Below, one piece after another: positions 23,132 through 34,380 of a DNA stretch of 64,000 bases (positions within the stretch are counted from its first letter, which is position 1; every line of letters starts with the position of its first letter). The translations under genes were made by a program, and so were the position numbers. This DNA comes from Boswellia sacra (Eukaryota; Streptophyta; Magnoliopsida; Sapindales; Burseraceae). The DNA lies in contig SNVD02011093.1 in assembly GCA_013180625.2 (NCBI GenBank), positions 1 to 64,000 of the forward strand. Direction: 5' to 3'. The notes beneath the pieces are model-generated. The model worked only from the letters and a program-made list of their open reading frames with translations. It had not been told where the DNA came from and made no database searches.

Positions 23132-24988
23132 ATGGCTGGTCGTACTCACAAGGCTGCTTCTACTACCCAATTGCCTCCTTCTCAAAGAGATGAAAGAGAT
23201 TTGATCATTGAAGATCTCAGGCGGCAACTCCAGCAAGTCCAGCAACGTTTGATCATTTAAAATCTTATGCGGCAGCTCCAACAACTCCAGCAACATTTAG
23301 TAATTCTAGAAAATAAAGAATTCGTAGGTGGAATGCATGGAGAAATAGAAGATCAAAGTCCTTTGGACAATTATGCTAATAAAGATGAATCAGTGGAGAA
23401 TGATGAAGTAGATCATGACTTCTTTGAGGATCATGGAAAACCACCAATATTTGATGACTTTTACGAAATTGATGAAGAGATCGAGTCAGATGCCTTGATC
23501 AATTTTGATAATCCAGAATTTGTTGATGAAAAGGAAGTCACTTATGCAAATCGAGGTGATTCTCTCTTTCTTATTCAAAGGTGTTTGAATATTGCCCCAG
23601 AACAAGAAGATGATTGGCTTCGCAGAAATATCTTCCATAGCAGATGTTCTTCTCATGGCAAGGTGTACAACTTTATTATTGATGGTTGCAGCTTTGAAAA
23701 TGTGCTGTCTACGGAGATGATTGATAAACTTGGCCTTCAGACAGAGAAGCATCATCAGCCTTACAAGATTTCATGGCTTCAGAAAGATAACGAGATCAAG
23801 GTAAACGAACGCTGCCTTGTTTCATTTTCTATTGGGAAAAAGTATAAAGATGAAATATGGTGTGATGTTTTTCCTATAGATGCTTGTCATTTACTTCTTG
23901 GTAGACCATGGCAGTATGATAGGAAAGTAATGCATGATAGCTATGGGAATACTTATACATTCTTTAAAGATGGGGTCAAAGTTATTTTGGATCCTTCAAA
24001 GTTAGAATGTGTTCCTAAACCTACTAAAGGGGAGGAAAATGCTTTGCTTACCCAAACAGCATGTAGAAGAGAGTTGGAGAAGGGAAGTGAAATTTATGTG
24101 TTCTTGTTGTTAGAAGAAAATAAAGTTAGTAATGAACCACCTTCGAAGATGAAATATCTTCTTGAAGAATACCATGATGTTATACCAAATGATATACCAC
24201 CAGGCCTTCCTCCAATGAAAGACATACAGCATTGTATTGATCTTGTTCCAGGTGCTATGTTGCCAAATAAATCAGCCTATCGAATGAGTCCTACAGAACA
24301 TGAAGAATTACAACGGCAGGTTGATGAGCTTATCACTAAAGGGTTAGTGAGGGAAAGCATGAGTCTTTGTGATGTCCCAGTTCTTTTGGTGCCTAAAAAG
24401 AAGATGATAAAAGCTTCTATCTTATCACTTCCAAATCTCAGCAAGGTTTTTGAAGTTGAATGTGATGCTTCCAATATTGGTATTGATGCTGTTATTAGCC
24501 AAGAAGGCAGATCAATTGCTTTCTTTAGTGAAAAATTGAATGCATCTCGCAAAAAGTACTCAACTTATGACAAAGAGTTGTATGCTATTTGTCGAGCTTT
24601 GAAGCATTGGAGTCAGTATCTCTTGCAAAAACCATTCGTTCTATATTCTGACCATGAAGCTTTGAAGTTCATCAACAGCCAACAGAAGCTTAATGTTCGA
24701 CATGCCAGATGGGTAGAGTTTCTTCAAGCTTTCAACTTTACCATCAAGCACAAATCTGGAGTTCAAAATGTGGTGGCTGATGCCTTAAGCCGAAGACATT
24801 CTTTACTGACCTCTATGCAAGTGAATGTTGTTGGGTTTGAGGTTTTAAAGGAGCTTTACAAGGATGATCCAGATTTCGGCAAAATATGGAGTAACTATAA
24901 TGAGTTTTCATCTAACCAATTTGTTTTGCAGGATGGTTATCTACTCAAGGCAAACCAATTGTGTATTCCTCAATGTTCCTTGAGATAA
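23132..24988 (+). pseudogene. Gypsy gag-protease-RNase H remnant with RT core deleted
   Basis: One reading frame starts at ATG 23132 (MAGRTHKAASTTQ) and carries an in-frame TAA at 23258. It then runs from 23267 through a Gln-rich coil and an acidic stretch into an aspartic protease-like segment (NFIIDGCSFENVLS) and the RT entry region (PPMKDIQHCIDLVPGA). At about 24400 it jumps from LVPKKK, the start of the RT palm, directly to RNase H sequence (VFEVECDASNIGIDAVISQE), so the part of RT with the catalytic YxDD is gone. RNase H continues with YSTYDKELYAICRAL and SDHEALKFI. No gag capsid core or CCHC knuckle is seen. The frame ends at TAA 24986-24988. Confidence 0.9.
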
Positions 24989-26179
24989 TTAATCATTAAT
25001 GAAGCACATGGCAGTGGCATTAGCGGTCATTTTTGGAAAGACAAAACTATTGCTATTGTGAAGGAAAACTTCTATTGGCTGAAGATGGAAAGGGATGTGA
25101 TGAAGCACGTGAAGAGGTGTACAATTTGTCATGTGGCAAAAAGTCATGGGCAGAACACTGGTTTGTACACTCCATTACCTATTCCTAATGATCCATTGGA
25201 AGATGTTAGCTTGGATTTTATGGTGGGATTGCCTAGAACACAGCGAAACAAAGATTCAATCATGGTGGTGGTTGACCGATTTTCTAAAATGGCTCAATTT
25301 GTCCCCTGTAACAAGACAAATGATGCGACTCATGTGACTGATTTGTACTTCAAGGAGATTGTGAAATTGCATGGCATTCCTAAAGCCATAGTCTCAGATC
25401 ATGATCCAAAGTTCTTATCTCACTTTTGGCGTACACTTTGGAAAAAGCTGGGGACTACACTTACCTTTAGTTCATCTCATCATCCTCAAATAGATGGACA
25501 AACTGAAGTTATCAACAAAAGCTTGGGAAATCTTCTGAGGAGTTATGTTGGTAAGAATTTATGGCAATGGGATCTTGTTTTACCCCAAGTTGAGTTTGCT
25601 TCCAATAGATCATCAAGTCAAACCACTGGTCATAGTCCTTTTAAGGTTGTTTATGGCAAGAATCCAATAAGTCCTTGGGATTTAGCTCCTATTCCTTCCA
25701 AAACTCAATTTAGCAATGATGCAGAAGAGAGGGCTAAGAACATCAAGAAGCTGCATGAACAAGTTCGAGAGAATATTTTGAAGCAAAATGAGAAGTATAA
25801 AGCTACAGCAAACAAACATCGGAAGTATGCTGAGTTCAAAGAAGGAGATCTAGTGTGGATACACCTTAGAAAGGAAAGGTTTCCTCCAGGAAAATATGCC
25901 AAGTTGAAGCCTAGAGCTGATGGACCATTCAAAGTTCTACAACGCCTTGGAGAGAATGCTTACAAAGTTGAGCTACCTAAGCATTACGGTGTTTCCAACA
26001 CATTCAATGTCTCTGACCTTAGTCCTTATCTTGGTGAAAACAACAACCAAGACGCGAGGTCGAGTCTTTCTCAACCAGGGGAGCTTGACACAGGAGTGTT
26101 GCAATCCATGGGATTCATGATAGATCATCAAGGGGTGCAAATTATTACAATGGTCAAGAGTGCACATGAACCAGAATGA
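24989..26179 (+). pseudogene. Gypsy integrase, in frame with the upstream pol after one stop codon
   Basis: The frame continues straight after TAA 24986-24988. It shows the HHCC zinc region (HGSGISGHF ... CTICHVAK) and a complete DDE core: LDFMVGLPR, SDHDPKF and QIDGQTEVINKSLGN. The C-terminal part ends with VELPKHYGVSNTFNVSDLSPY. No chromodomain was recognised. The last 31 codons run into the 3' LTR. Integrase catalytic residues look intact, but without reverse transcriptase the element would depend on relatives. Confidence 0.9.
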
Positions 26180-27039
26180 GGGGTAATTTCGTAAAAGAAC
26201 TGAAATTGCTGTGCAGAGAATTAAATGTCAAGATTTATGGCTGTAAAAGATCTTGAAGTCAGCTTTCTAACACATTTGTCAATGTGTCATTTGGAGTTGT
26301 TTGCAAGAATTTATGACTATCTCTTCACAGCTGGTTCATAATGAATGCTGCATTAAAGTCCACCTTAGAATTTGAATTTTCTAGCTTAGTTGGTTGGAAT
26401 TTGAATTTCTAGCTTAGTTGGTTGTGCCTTTATTACCTAATGAGTTTACTTATGGGTCTTAGTTAATGAATGAGTTGTCAATGTAGTAGTTGAGCTGTAA
26501 TTGTTGAAATCATTTAATTATTGTCTTTTACCTATGCTTGGAGGTTGTTCCAAGTTATTTAAGCTCTAAAGTTGTGTATTCAAGGGGAAAGTTTTAAATC
26601 CGAATTTGAGTGAAATTTCAGTGTTTATACTGATTTCTCCTTAACTCTGTATCTCTTGGTGGATTCCATAGAGTGGTGAGTTAGTTTAAGCCCTGTATCT
26701 GTCTCTTATACACATCTAGATGTGTATAAGAGACAGCTTGTTATCCCTTTCAAAGAGTGTTTGTTATGTTCTATTTTGAGTATTTGTTAGGTTCCATTCT
26801 ATTTGTTCCAGCCATTGGTTGAGTTGATAATCAACTTGAAGATCCTATCCTGATCTATTACAATCCAGCAGCCCGGTATTAGATTGGTATCAGAGCCATA
26901 TCTCGAAGATCCGCCATTTTATTTGTTCCAGCCATTGGTTGAGTTGATAATCAACTTGAAGATCCTATCCTGATCTATTACAATCCAGCAGCCCGGTATC
27001 AGATTGGTATCAGAGCCATATCTCGAAGATCCGGTATCA
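26086..27039 (+). repeat. 3' LTR of Gypsy element, carrying an adapter and a terminal duplication
   Basis: It matches the 5' LTR up to 26698. There a 38-bp foreign palindrome replaces about 70 bp of LTR. After 26737 the match resumes. The last part of the LTR, from the CCATTTTATTTGTTCCAGCC phrase to the end, is present twice (26800s-26914 and 26915-27039). ATTGG follows at 27040. Confidence 0.8.
26699..26736. other. Illumina Nextera mate-pair junction adapter (assembly artefact)
   Basis: The 38 bases are CTGTCTCTTATACACATCT immediately followed by its reverse complement AGATGTGTATAAGAGACAG. This is exactly two Tn5 mosaic ends head to head, the circularisation junction of Nextera mate-pair libraries. 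It is not plant sequence. Bases on its two sides may not be adjacent in the real chromosome. Confidence 0.97.
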
Positions 27040-27044
27040 ATTGG

Positions 27045-29078
27045 ATTCCACCAGAAAGTATTTTTTTATTAGTTTTTTTCAATTATGCATGTGGACGTGG
27101 ACGAGCTTTAAATGATTCCCCTAAGGGTCAATCCACTTGTTGCTTGGCGGACAACATTAAAAAGGGAAGGAAATAATGCTCCACCAGAAGTTCAATGATC
27201 AAAATTGGTAATCAACCCTACAACTTAAACAAACTTAGACAAAATTCGTCAGTCAAACACAAAAAGGGAAACTCAAAACTCAAGATAAAAGATGAAAATA
27301 ATATATAAAAATTAGACTTATCAGAGACCAAAACCCTAAGTAAAGGCATACTGCCCATTTAAACCACACCACTCCTATGCATAAGAGCGATGTAGGATCT
27401 CATATCATAACAGATAAAAGGTAATTTAAAAATACATGCATTAATTTACTAGGACACTAAAGCATTAGGGGATTGATATATTGGATGGGAATTAGGGTTT
27501 TTTTATTATTCTAATATGCATGAGGTTATCTCACATTTAGATTTGATAGACATGGTATATATCTTCATATATATTATATATATTGTTGAGATATATTTTT
27601 TTAATTCTAATATTTAGGGGTTTACGTATATAGGTTAGAGGAATCGTGTGAGCTATCTGAGTTATCATAAACAATGACATAAAGTTAAGTTTACCATCTA
27701 CAACAAGTAGCAATAAGCTTATTCAGATTGTTAGTATTCATATTTTACCATATTCTACAGCATTAAAATTAAGTTTTGAATTAAAAGAAAAAAGGCTAGC
27801 TATGGAGAATATTCTTTTATTTTCTTAACACTATTTAGTCATTAACATGCCTTAGATTTTTCAAATTCCATTGGTAACTTCAATAATTAATTAACCCTTG
27901 TTAATTTTTTAGGCTAGCTTATATCAAAAATAATGTTAAAAAAATTAAAATTAATTCTTGGTTACGTTCCTGTAATAATTAAGCTTGGGTCAAATTAAGC
28001 ATTCGATGATCTGGTCATTTTCTTTTTCCATTTCACATGTGTAATAGGTACAGGGAAAGGATTAATTGTGATTATCACCAGTATAAGTCTGAAAACGTCT
28101 CCTTTCTTTTCAGTTTTCCTAACTTTTATGAAGAATGAAGAGATCATGATATGATCAAGATCATATATATATATATCAAGGCACTAGCTATTTGTAATTT
28201 TTTTAAAATAATAACTTATCCTAAGCTTCTTCTGCCTGCTGCTTTATTTCATCGTTATCCTTTCTCTCTTGTGCTCTGAAAATAACTCTTATTTTATTTT
28301 TTTTCTATCGCTAAATTATGTAGTTAACTATATATCTATATCCTCTGTATATCGACTAGCTGCTTACCCTATTCTAGATATAGTTAACTTTCATCCATTA
28401 AAATTCTCATTTCAACATAGACATATCGCATTGCTGCTAGCAATTTAGTAGGAAAAATATACCTAGAAATAATAATTAAGTTCCACTTATTAAAAACTTT
28501 CTACAAAGAGAGACCAAGCTGCTATAATTGCCTTAATGAACTTTAGTATATATAGACTACATAGCTTATGCTCAAACTTAATAGCATGCTTTACACTTCT
28601 TATGTGCTGGCTTCCAATTACAAGGACAGCTATATAATGCAATGCATGACGCATAGAATCTTGATTTGGAAAGCAATGTGTGTAGGCCCTTCTTCAATAT
28701 AATAAAAATTAGTAAAATAAATAATGATTACTTTGTAATAGTGATACTACAGAACTCAAATGCACAAATATCTCTCAAGCTAATTGGTAAACGCTGGTTA
28801 TTATATATGCAAATAAAGAACTATATCTCAACAGATATGGGTAATTAATAAACCTACTGAAAGTATATATAGATGATCAACAATCTCTACACCATAATTT
28901 ACGAGTAAGTCCCTCTAGAAACACAGCCCAGTCCTTTTTCGAGATAATTAATTTCAATCTTGATGGTGCAATGGAGAGAAAATTGAACAAAGGAAAACAA
29001 TATATGAAACATCTTCTCAATTAGTTGCTGCCTTTCTCTGCTTATCCGGTGCACTTGATCATGCCTTAGACAAATTAA
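27045..29078. other. Intergenic, AT-rich; 3' flank of the small gene
   Basis: No gene is seen. Near 27355-27410 the phrase CCCATTTAAACC and the later GATGTAGGATCTCATATCA repeat sequence from near 21190-21235, left of the Gypsy element. The rest is low-complexity AT-rich DNA with short TA runs (28165-28180). Confidence 0.4.
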
Positions 29079-29402
29079 TTAATCATCTATGTTGTAAGCC
29101 TGATCAGGATTTCTCACTTCCCAGTTGGTTATAAGCTGTAACTGAAATTTATTACGGGAAGATTGAGAAGAGATTTTGGACGACACTGCCATTGACAAGG
29201 AATGATGAGCACATTTCTGTTTCTTGGGAAATGATACATTCCTTTTCTGAGAGCAAGCATTGACGCAAACACCCTTTAAGTTGTGAAGAGCACAGCCGCA
29301 ATTGCGATGGTATGGCCTCCGCTCAATCTCGAACTGATGCAACGATAAGCTTCCATCAAATAATAATCGCCCAAGCATCATCTCAGCAGCCGCAGCAGCC
29401 AT
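29079..29402 (-). CDS. Small uncharacterised plant protein with a Cys/His motif (paralog A)
   Basis: This intronless 107-residue frame starts at ATG 29402 (MAAAAAEMMLGR). An upstream in-frame TTG exists, but the paralog also begins MAAA, which supports this start. The core is EIERRPYHRNCGCALH, followed by a KRNVSFP segment and a Ser-rich, weakly conserved tail. The same core and spacing occur in the gene at 33954-34277, also on the minus strand, so the two are tandem paralogs about 4.6 kb apart. The H-x2-C-x-C-x3-H spacing could bind a metal; that is inference. There is no signal peptide or membrane segment. I do not know a function. Its upstream region (29455-29815) is duplicated at 13.75-19.2 kb. 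Confidence 0.7.
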   Translation of the reverse strand: MAAAAAEMMLGRLLFDGSLSLHQFEIERRPYHRNCGCALHNLKGVCVNACSQKRNVSFPKKQKCAHHSLSMAVSSKISSQSSRNKFQLQLITNWEVRNPDQAYNIDD

Positions 29403-29454
29403 TCTCCTCGTCAATTAGTACTTCTAAACTCTTCTTGATCAGCGCTTACGTAAA

Positions 29455-29815
29455 TGTGTAACTCTCTTTAGAAAGTGTATTGAAACTTCTAATTTCTGAA
29501 ACGTTTTTTTACAGAGCGAGTGATTATGTGCATGAGTGAAAGTGTTTGATACGTGGAGATGCCGGTAGGAGAAATCTAGAGAACACAGCAAATGGCGGTA
29601 GCGCTCCTCGTGGATTCCAAGGGAAGTTTAATGCTCGAGGCTTGTTGTTTATCTAACTAATGAGAAGAATCGAATTTTTCTAGGAAAAGTATTAGTTTTA
29701 GTTCATCAGTTCCTCTCTCTCCTTAAACTTAATTTAACTGATTAGATAAATAGTTTTTGAGAGAGAAAGAGAATCTTAGGAATTATAGAGGGGCAGTGAG
29801 TGGTTATGGCTTGGC
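29455..29815 (-). promoter_or_regulatory. Upstream region of paralog A, duplicated elsewhere in the window
   Basis: This is the promoter and 5' leader side of the gene at 29079-29402. It is similar to 13751-13862 joined to 19007-19215. Conserved blocks include GTTTGATACGT, GGTAGGAGAAATCTAGAGAA and GAGAATCTTAGGAATTA. Conservation between copies shows segmental duplication of the upstream region; whether the blocks are regulatory is unknown. Confidence 0.45.
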
Positions 29816-30498
29816 TACGTTTCACGGCTTGGTTTTGGAATTTATTGTTCGTGTGAAATTAATGGTTTTTGTTTGTTTGATTAGCATAGCTTTCTCCGAG
29901 AGAACTAAAATACACTAGGTCGTTATAGAGGATCTACTTTTAACAGCTTTTACTAATTAATATATTCATTAATTATGAGCTAGGGGGCGACACCTTCAAT
30001 GTAGAGAAGAATTTAATTGGTTTCTAAATGCAATGTATAACTTGATGAGCAAATAATTAATTTCAGTGTAATCTTGTTTATATGTAATGGAAATATGAGT
30101 GAGGACTGGAATATAGCTCACTTGTGTCTGCACCTGTGATTCATATTCGATGTTGATGAGGCCCTCAAAAGGTACGTCAGACCAGGTGAGTGGATATAAC
30201 TAATCTTAATATTTTGGCATGCCAAGCCTTGCATTCCTTTCACCTTAGGGCATAGGGAACCCGTGTGCACCAAAGCACCTTGCATTAATTCCATTGACCC
30301 AATAGGGCAAGGGCACCCCACACTCAAAATGGGATCATTGGTAGCAAAAATTCTAATGGAATCATGTTCAGTAAAGATATTAGATTGAGTAAACATTCAA
30401 CATATATGGGAACTAGCACTAGCTACTCTCCACAACAGTTAAGTTTTGGTATGATTCTTGTTGATTTTTCACATATATGCTTCTTTTACGATATTTGG
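29816..30498. other. Intergenic, no gene seen
   Basis: The sequence is AT-rich. An open frame on the minus strand at 30118-30396 has no recognisable domain, homopolymer-poor composition or paralog and is treated as chance. Confidence 0.4.
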
Positions 30499-30509
30499 TA
30501 TAAAGCAGC

Positions 30510-31335
30510 GGCGGACCAACGCCAGGACCAGGGGGGCCGGGTCCCCTCTCAATTTTGAAAAATTCAATAAACCCCTTTACTTTGCTTTAGTACCTTTATA
30601 TTCCTTTCTTAAAATTAAAAAATAATAATAATAATAATAATCAATTCAAGTTTTACAATTTTCTTTCTTTTTCCTAACCACTTGAGCTACCTGAGGCATA
30701 CAATAATATAAGTTGATATTATATTTTAATTAACTTTTATTAGCTAATTCATAAATATAATTTTAGTTTTCTATTTTTATTTATTTAATTCTATGTAAAT
30801 TATATGTTTTACTTTATACAAATATTTTTGTATAGTCTAAAAAAAACCTCAATCAATTATTGTTAAAAGAGTACAAATTTGATGATCCTCGTACGTGGTA
30901 ATAACTGCCTTTTTCTTATAATTTAAAATAAAATCATATATATATTACATTTTTATCATGTCTTTCTTTTTATTTTTTATTTATTTGCATTAATTAGATT
31001 TTAAAAATAGTAATCTATTTTCAAGAAATTATTTCTAAGAGACTTTTTATTTTATTTCATTGGTTTGTATTTTTTTTAGATAAAAAGTAATGTATATTTT
31101 AAAATTTGAATAGTTACAAAGAGAGATTTTAAACGAAAAGCTATTTTGAGTTTATATCAAATTTAAGAAAATTAACTTTTTATTATTTTGAACCGTTATA
31201 GTCTTAATGTCCCTCATTCAGGTGTATTTTTTATTTTATTTTTTTAAAATTTATTATATTATTAAAGTTTATTCAATAAATTATAAACATTAAAATATTA
31301 ACGGTGCCTCCCCTTCAATCAAAGGTCCGCCATTA
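30510..31335. mobile_element. Non-autonomous Mutator-like element (MULE/MITE-type)
   Basis: The left end GGCGGACCAACGCCAGGACC and the right end GGTCCGCC are inverted, with a G-rich tract (AGGGGGGCCGGG) just inside the left end and CCTCCCCTTC inside the right. Both sides are flanked by the identical direct repeat GTATAAAGCAG (30499-30509 and 31336-31346). A 9-11 bp target duplication is characteristic of Mutator-like elements. The interior is extremely AT-rich and has no transposase frame. Confidence 0.7.
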
Positions 31336-31346
31336 GTATAAAGCAG

Positions 31347-33953
31347 TCGTTATATGTGCATAATACATTCGTTATTTATCAATCTAGCTAAATACTTTTT
31401 TTTGGTGATATTCAGGATCGTTACAAAGTACAAATTGGGCTCATATATGCCTTATTTAAATGGAATTTAAAGGGCACAGCTAGCTTTGCTAAGATCTTCT
31501 GATCAAGCAAGTTGGGTTTGTCACGAAAATTGAACCTTTTTCTCAGCATCTCTTATCTCATAAATTCTGGCGCAGACCCAATATTGCGTTGGCCAATTGA
31601 CTTTATTAGCTGCCTTTTTAGACGTTACAATATGACATTTCTTGGAAGTTTTAGTAACTATGCAGGATTAAAATTAGTTTATTACATATAGAAATTAAAA
31701 TATTAATGTCTTATGTTCACCTGGTTTCTTCTCTTCTCAGTATATTTTTAGATTCGATCTTGATGTCCTACTATGCTCTATCTCTTTCTGAAGTAATAGC
31801 ACTGGGCAGTGTTAAAATTTTCATAGCTTTACTTGGAATGAAATGAAATTATCAAACGCTACGCAGATAATCCCTCTCTTACAAAATTTGGTCTGACCCA
31901 GCCCAAATAGTTTACGTAGAGTTTTGATTTGAGTTGGGTCCAAATATGAACCCAATCAAGCCTCCAACTGCGTATGCGCTCCCATATAACCTTAATTGAC
32001 TGAATTTAACGCATCGAATAAAAAATAAGTTTATTTTGATGGAAATTAATTACCGCTCAAATTAATATACCTTAACGGCCAAAATATTAACAATCTTAAC
32101 AAAAATTTAAAACTGTCTCTTATTAGGAGCTTGCATGAACTTTAAAAAAGTTTGCATTACAGCTTGCAGTTGTTATATTAAATTCTGTTAATGACTGATT
32201 ATCAAATGGATTTAAATTTCAGATAAAACTCTCAAGAGAGAACCTGATGATCCCTCTAATAATTGAGGATTGTGAAAACAAGTTAAGCAGCTAGTAGTAT
32301 ATTCCATCCAACTTGGCATATTTATTTGAGCTAAATATGATTAAATTTCATGTAAGATTGTTAAAGTAGTACTCTTTTGATTAAATAAATCTTATATTAA
32401 TAATAGTATATTATTTAAATATTATCTATTCATATTATTAAGAAGCATTCTAGTAACTTTATGGCTACGAAAACATGTGATGGTCAATCTGTCCATTCCG
32501 TGTGGAAGTTTGTTCTTTCCAACGCATGTGGCCAGCCAGCTTCAAAGTCTTCAACAGCATTATAATATGTTTCTTCTCCATTTAATTATTAAGAAAAGAA
32601 ACAAAGAAACTCTTTTCCCCATCTGTAATTCTTCGCTTTTATTTGTTGTCGGCTTCTCGTATTTAATTAAAAAGTTAACTTGGGGTACTGAGATTTGTCT
32701 GTTTAATATTTTTCTAATAGAGATGTTATCTAAGTTTGTAGTGATGGATGCATTGAACGAAGTAGCCGACCACGAGTCCACCACATGACCAATCTCGTTG
32801 CAAGTCGATGTGCCTGCCATGTTTCGAGATAATGTGACCTTCAAGTTCAAGGTCCATTATTTATTACAGTTAATAATTCTCAAATTATTCTTTCCTTTTA
32901 ATATTGAATCTTGATCTTCATAATATAGAATTAGATAGATTTAGTGATCTAAAATCTTTAAGAATTGATAAGATTATTGATCGATTATCGTTCGTTATTA
33001 TTAACTTTATGATAATCATAACGTAATTGCATAAGAACTGTAGTTTAAGAAATTCTCAGGTGAAGTCTGTATCTTATGAGACATGACCGCTCTTCTCACA
33101 AGTAAACAATATTGTTAATTTAATTTTAAAATAGAATTAAAAAAAAAAACTCAACATTTGCAAATCTAATTAAAAGGATATAACCGATCATAATCCTTTT
33201 CTTAAATGATCGATCAAACTAAAATCGTTTATTCATCTATATCAAAGCAAACGATATGAAATTCATCTGAGTTGTCAACTTGCTGTTGAAACATAGACAA
33301 GAAATCATTTCCTAAACTAAAACTTCAACAACTAAGAAGTTAAATTCAACTAAGAATAATTGAGATAATTAATAGACATATACTCTGATACTCCCCTCTT
33401 TCAATTGTTTGGTCAAAAAAAAAAATTGCAACTTGTCATGAAGTTGAGCAAGTCAAAACAAAACATATTCTGGAAACAGAAAATTGCCCAGAAAGCTTAA
33501 TCAATTAACTCTCTTACAACTTTGATGATAATAAAAGAACATGACGATGATAAAGAAGAAGAAGAAGAAAGCTTATATCTGTACATGAACTGTTATTAGT
33601 TTATACACTGAGACACACACCAAGTACAGGAGAAGCTCGCCAGAATTGATCAGAACCATCCAGTATATAATATAATTCATGATTAACATATCTATATTAT
33701 ATATATCTGGCTCCGTGATTAATCAAAACTGGCATTAACCAAAATATTTGACAGTTTTCCAATCAGCAACATAACGTACAAAATTTGATCTGAAACAAAT
33801 CTCAACTGGGATCCAGTTATTACACAATGAAAGAAACAAAAACGAGGACAATGGATCACTAAACAAAGTTATTTTATAAATTTATATAAATAAAGGTAGA
33901 AGAGATGATCATCATACCTTTGATAATGTTATATATCATCATCATGATGATCA
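31347..33953. other. Intergenic, AT-rich, no gene seen
   Basis: Frames present are short and domain-free. Simple tracts include GAAGAAGAAGAA at about 33556-33570. This is the 3' flank of the minus-strand gene that follows. Confidence 0.45.
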
Positions 33954-34277
33954 TCATGCATCTTGATTATACGAACCCAGTGGATGAGGCTTTCCCACTA
34001 ACTCTACAACCGGTGAAGTACCAGGTGAGGAATGATAAGAAGCTGCCAAGGCCAAACTCCCTTCCCTCCAAGACCATCTTATTGGATATGAAACATTTTT
34101 GCACTTGGGCAGTCCATGAGGACAAATATTTGATCCACGAGATTTGTTATTAGATTTGCTATGAAGCGCACATCCACAGTTGCGATGGTAAGGCCGGCGT
34201 TCGATCCCGGTGTCGCAGCCGGAGATGCAACCTTCGTAAACACTCCGGAAAAAACCATCGGCACCCGCGGCGGCCAT
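33954..34277 (-). CDS. Small uncharacterised plant protein with a Cys/His motif (paralog B)
   Basis: This intronless 107-residue frame starts at ATG 34277 (MAAAGADGFFRSVYEGC). The core GIERRPYHRNCGCALH is shared with the gene at 29079-29402. A second conserved part reads CPHGLPKCKNVSYPIRWSW, followed by SLALAASYHSSP and a short variable tail. Conserved Cys/His pairs (H-x2-C-x-C-x3-H, then CPH...KC) suggest a small structured, possibly metal-binding unit. I recall similar unannotated proteins in other plants but no function. A TATA box lies about 95 bp upstream. This copy looks closer to the family pattern than paralog A, whose C-terminal part has drifted. Confidence 0.75.
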   Translation of the reverse strand: MAAAGADGFFRSVYEGCISGCDTGIERRPYHRNCGCALHSKSNNKSRGSNICPHGLPKCKNVSYPIRWSWREGSLALAASYHSSPGTSPVVELVGKPHPLGSYNQDA

Positions 34278-34368
34278 GTGCTAAAGGTTCTTCACCACCA
34301 AACCCTCAATTGCTGTTATTGTTTTGTTCTAATAAGTATTTGGCTCTAGAGGCGAGCTTGGCGGCATC

Positions 34369-34374
34369 TATATA
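34369..34374 (-). promoter_or_regulatory. TATA box of paralog B
   Basis: On the minus strand CTTTATATAG lies about 95 bp upstream of the start codon at 34277, a normal distance for a plant core promoter with a short leader. Confidence 0.55.
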
Positions 34375-34380
34375 AAGTAG

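Larger units (their letters stand above)
22230..27039 (+). mobile_element. Defective Ty3/Gypsy LTR retrotransposon
   Basis: The LTRs at 22230-23106 and 26086-27039 both begin TGACACA and end GGTATCA. A perfect 5-bp target duplication ATTGG is at 22225-22229 and 27040-27044. A purine-rich ACCAGGGGAGC precedes the 3' LTR, and a tRNA-Met primer site follows the 5' LTR. Domain order protease, RT, RNase H, integrase defines Gypsy. Most of gag and the reverse transcriptase core are deleted and two in-frame stops interrupt the frame, so the element is non-autonomous. A sequencing adapter lies in the 3' LTR. Confidence 0.93.

Noticed and set aside
26699..26736. Natural palindrome or small transposon footprint
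   Set aside because: Exact match to two Tn5 mosaic ends as used in Nextera libraries; artefact.
30118..30396. 92-residue minus-strand open frame
   Set aside because: No domain, paralog, splice context or promoter signal; chance frame.
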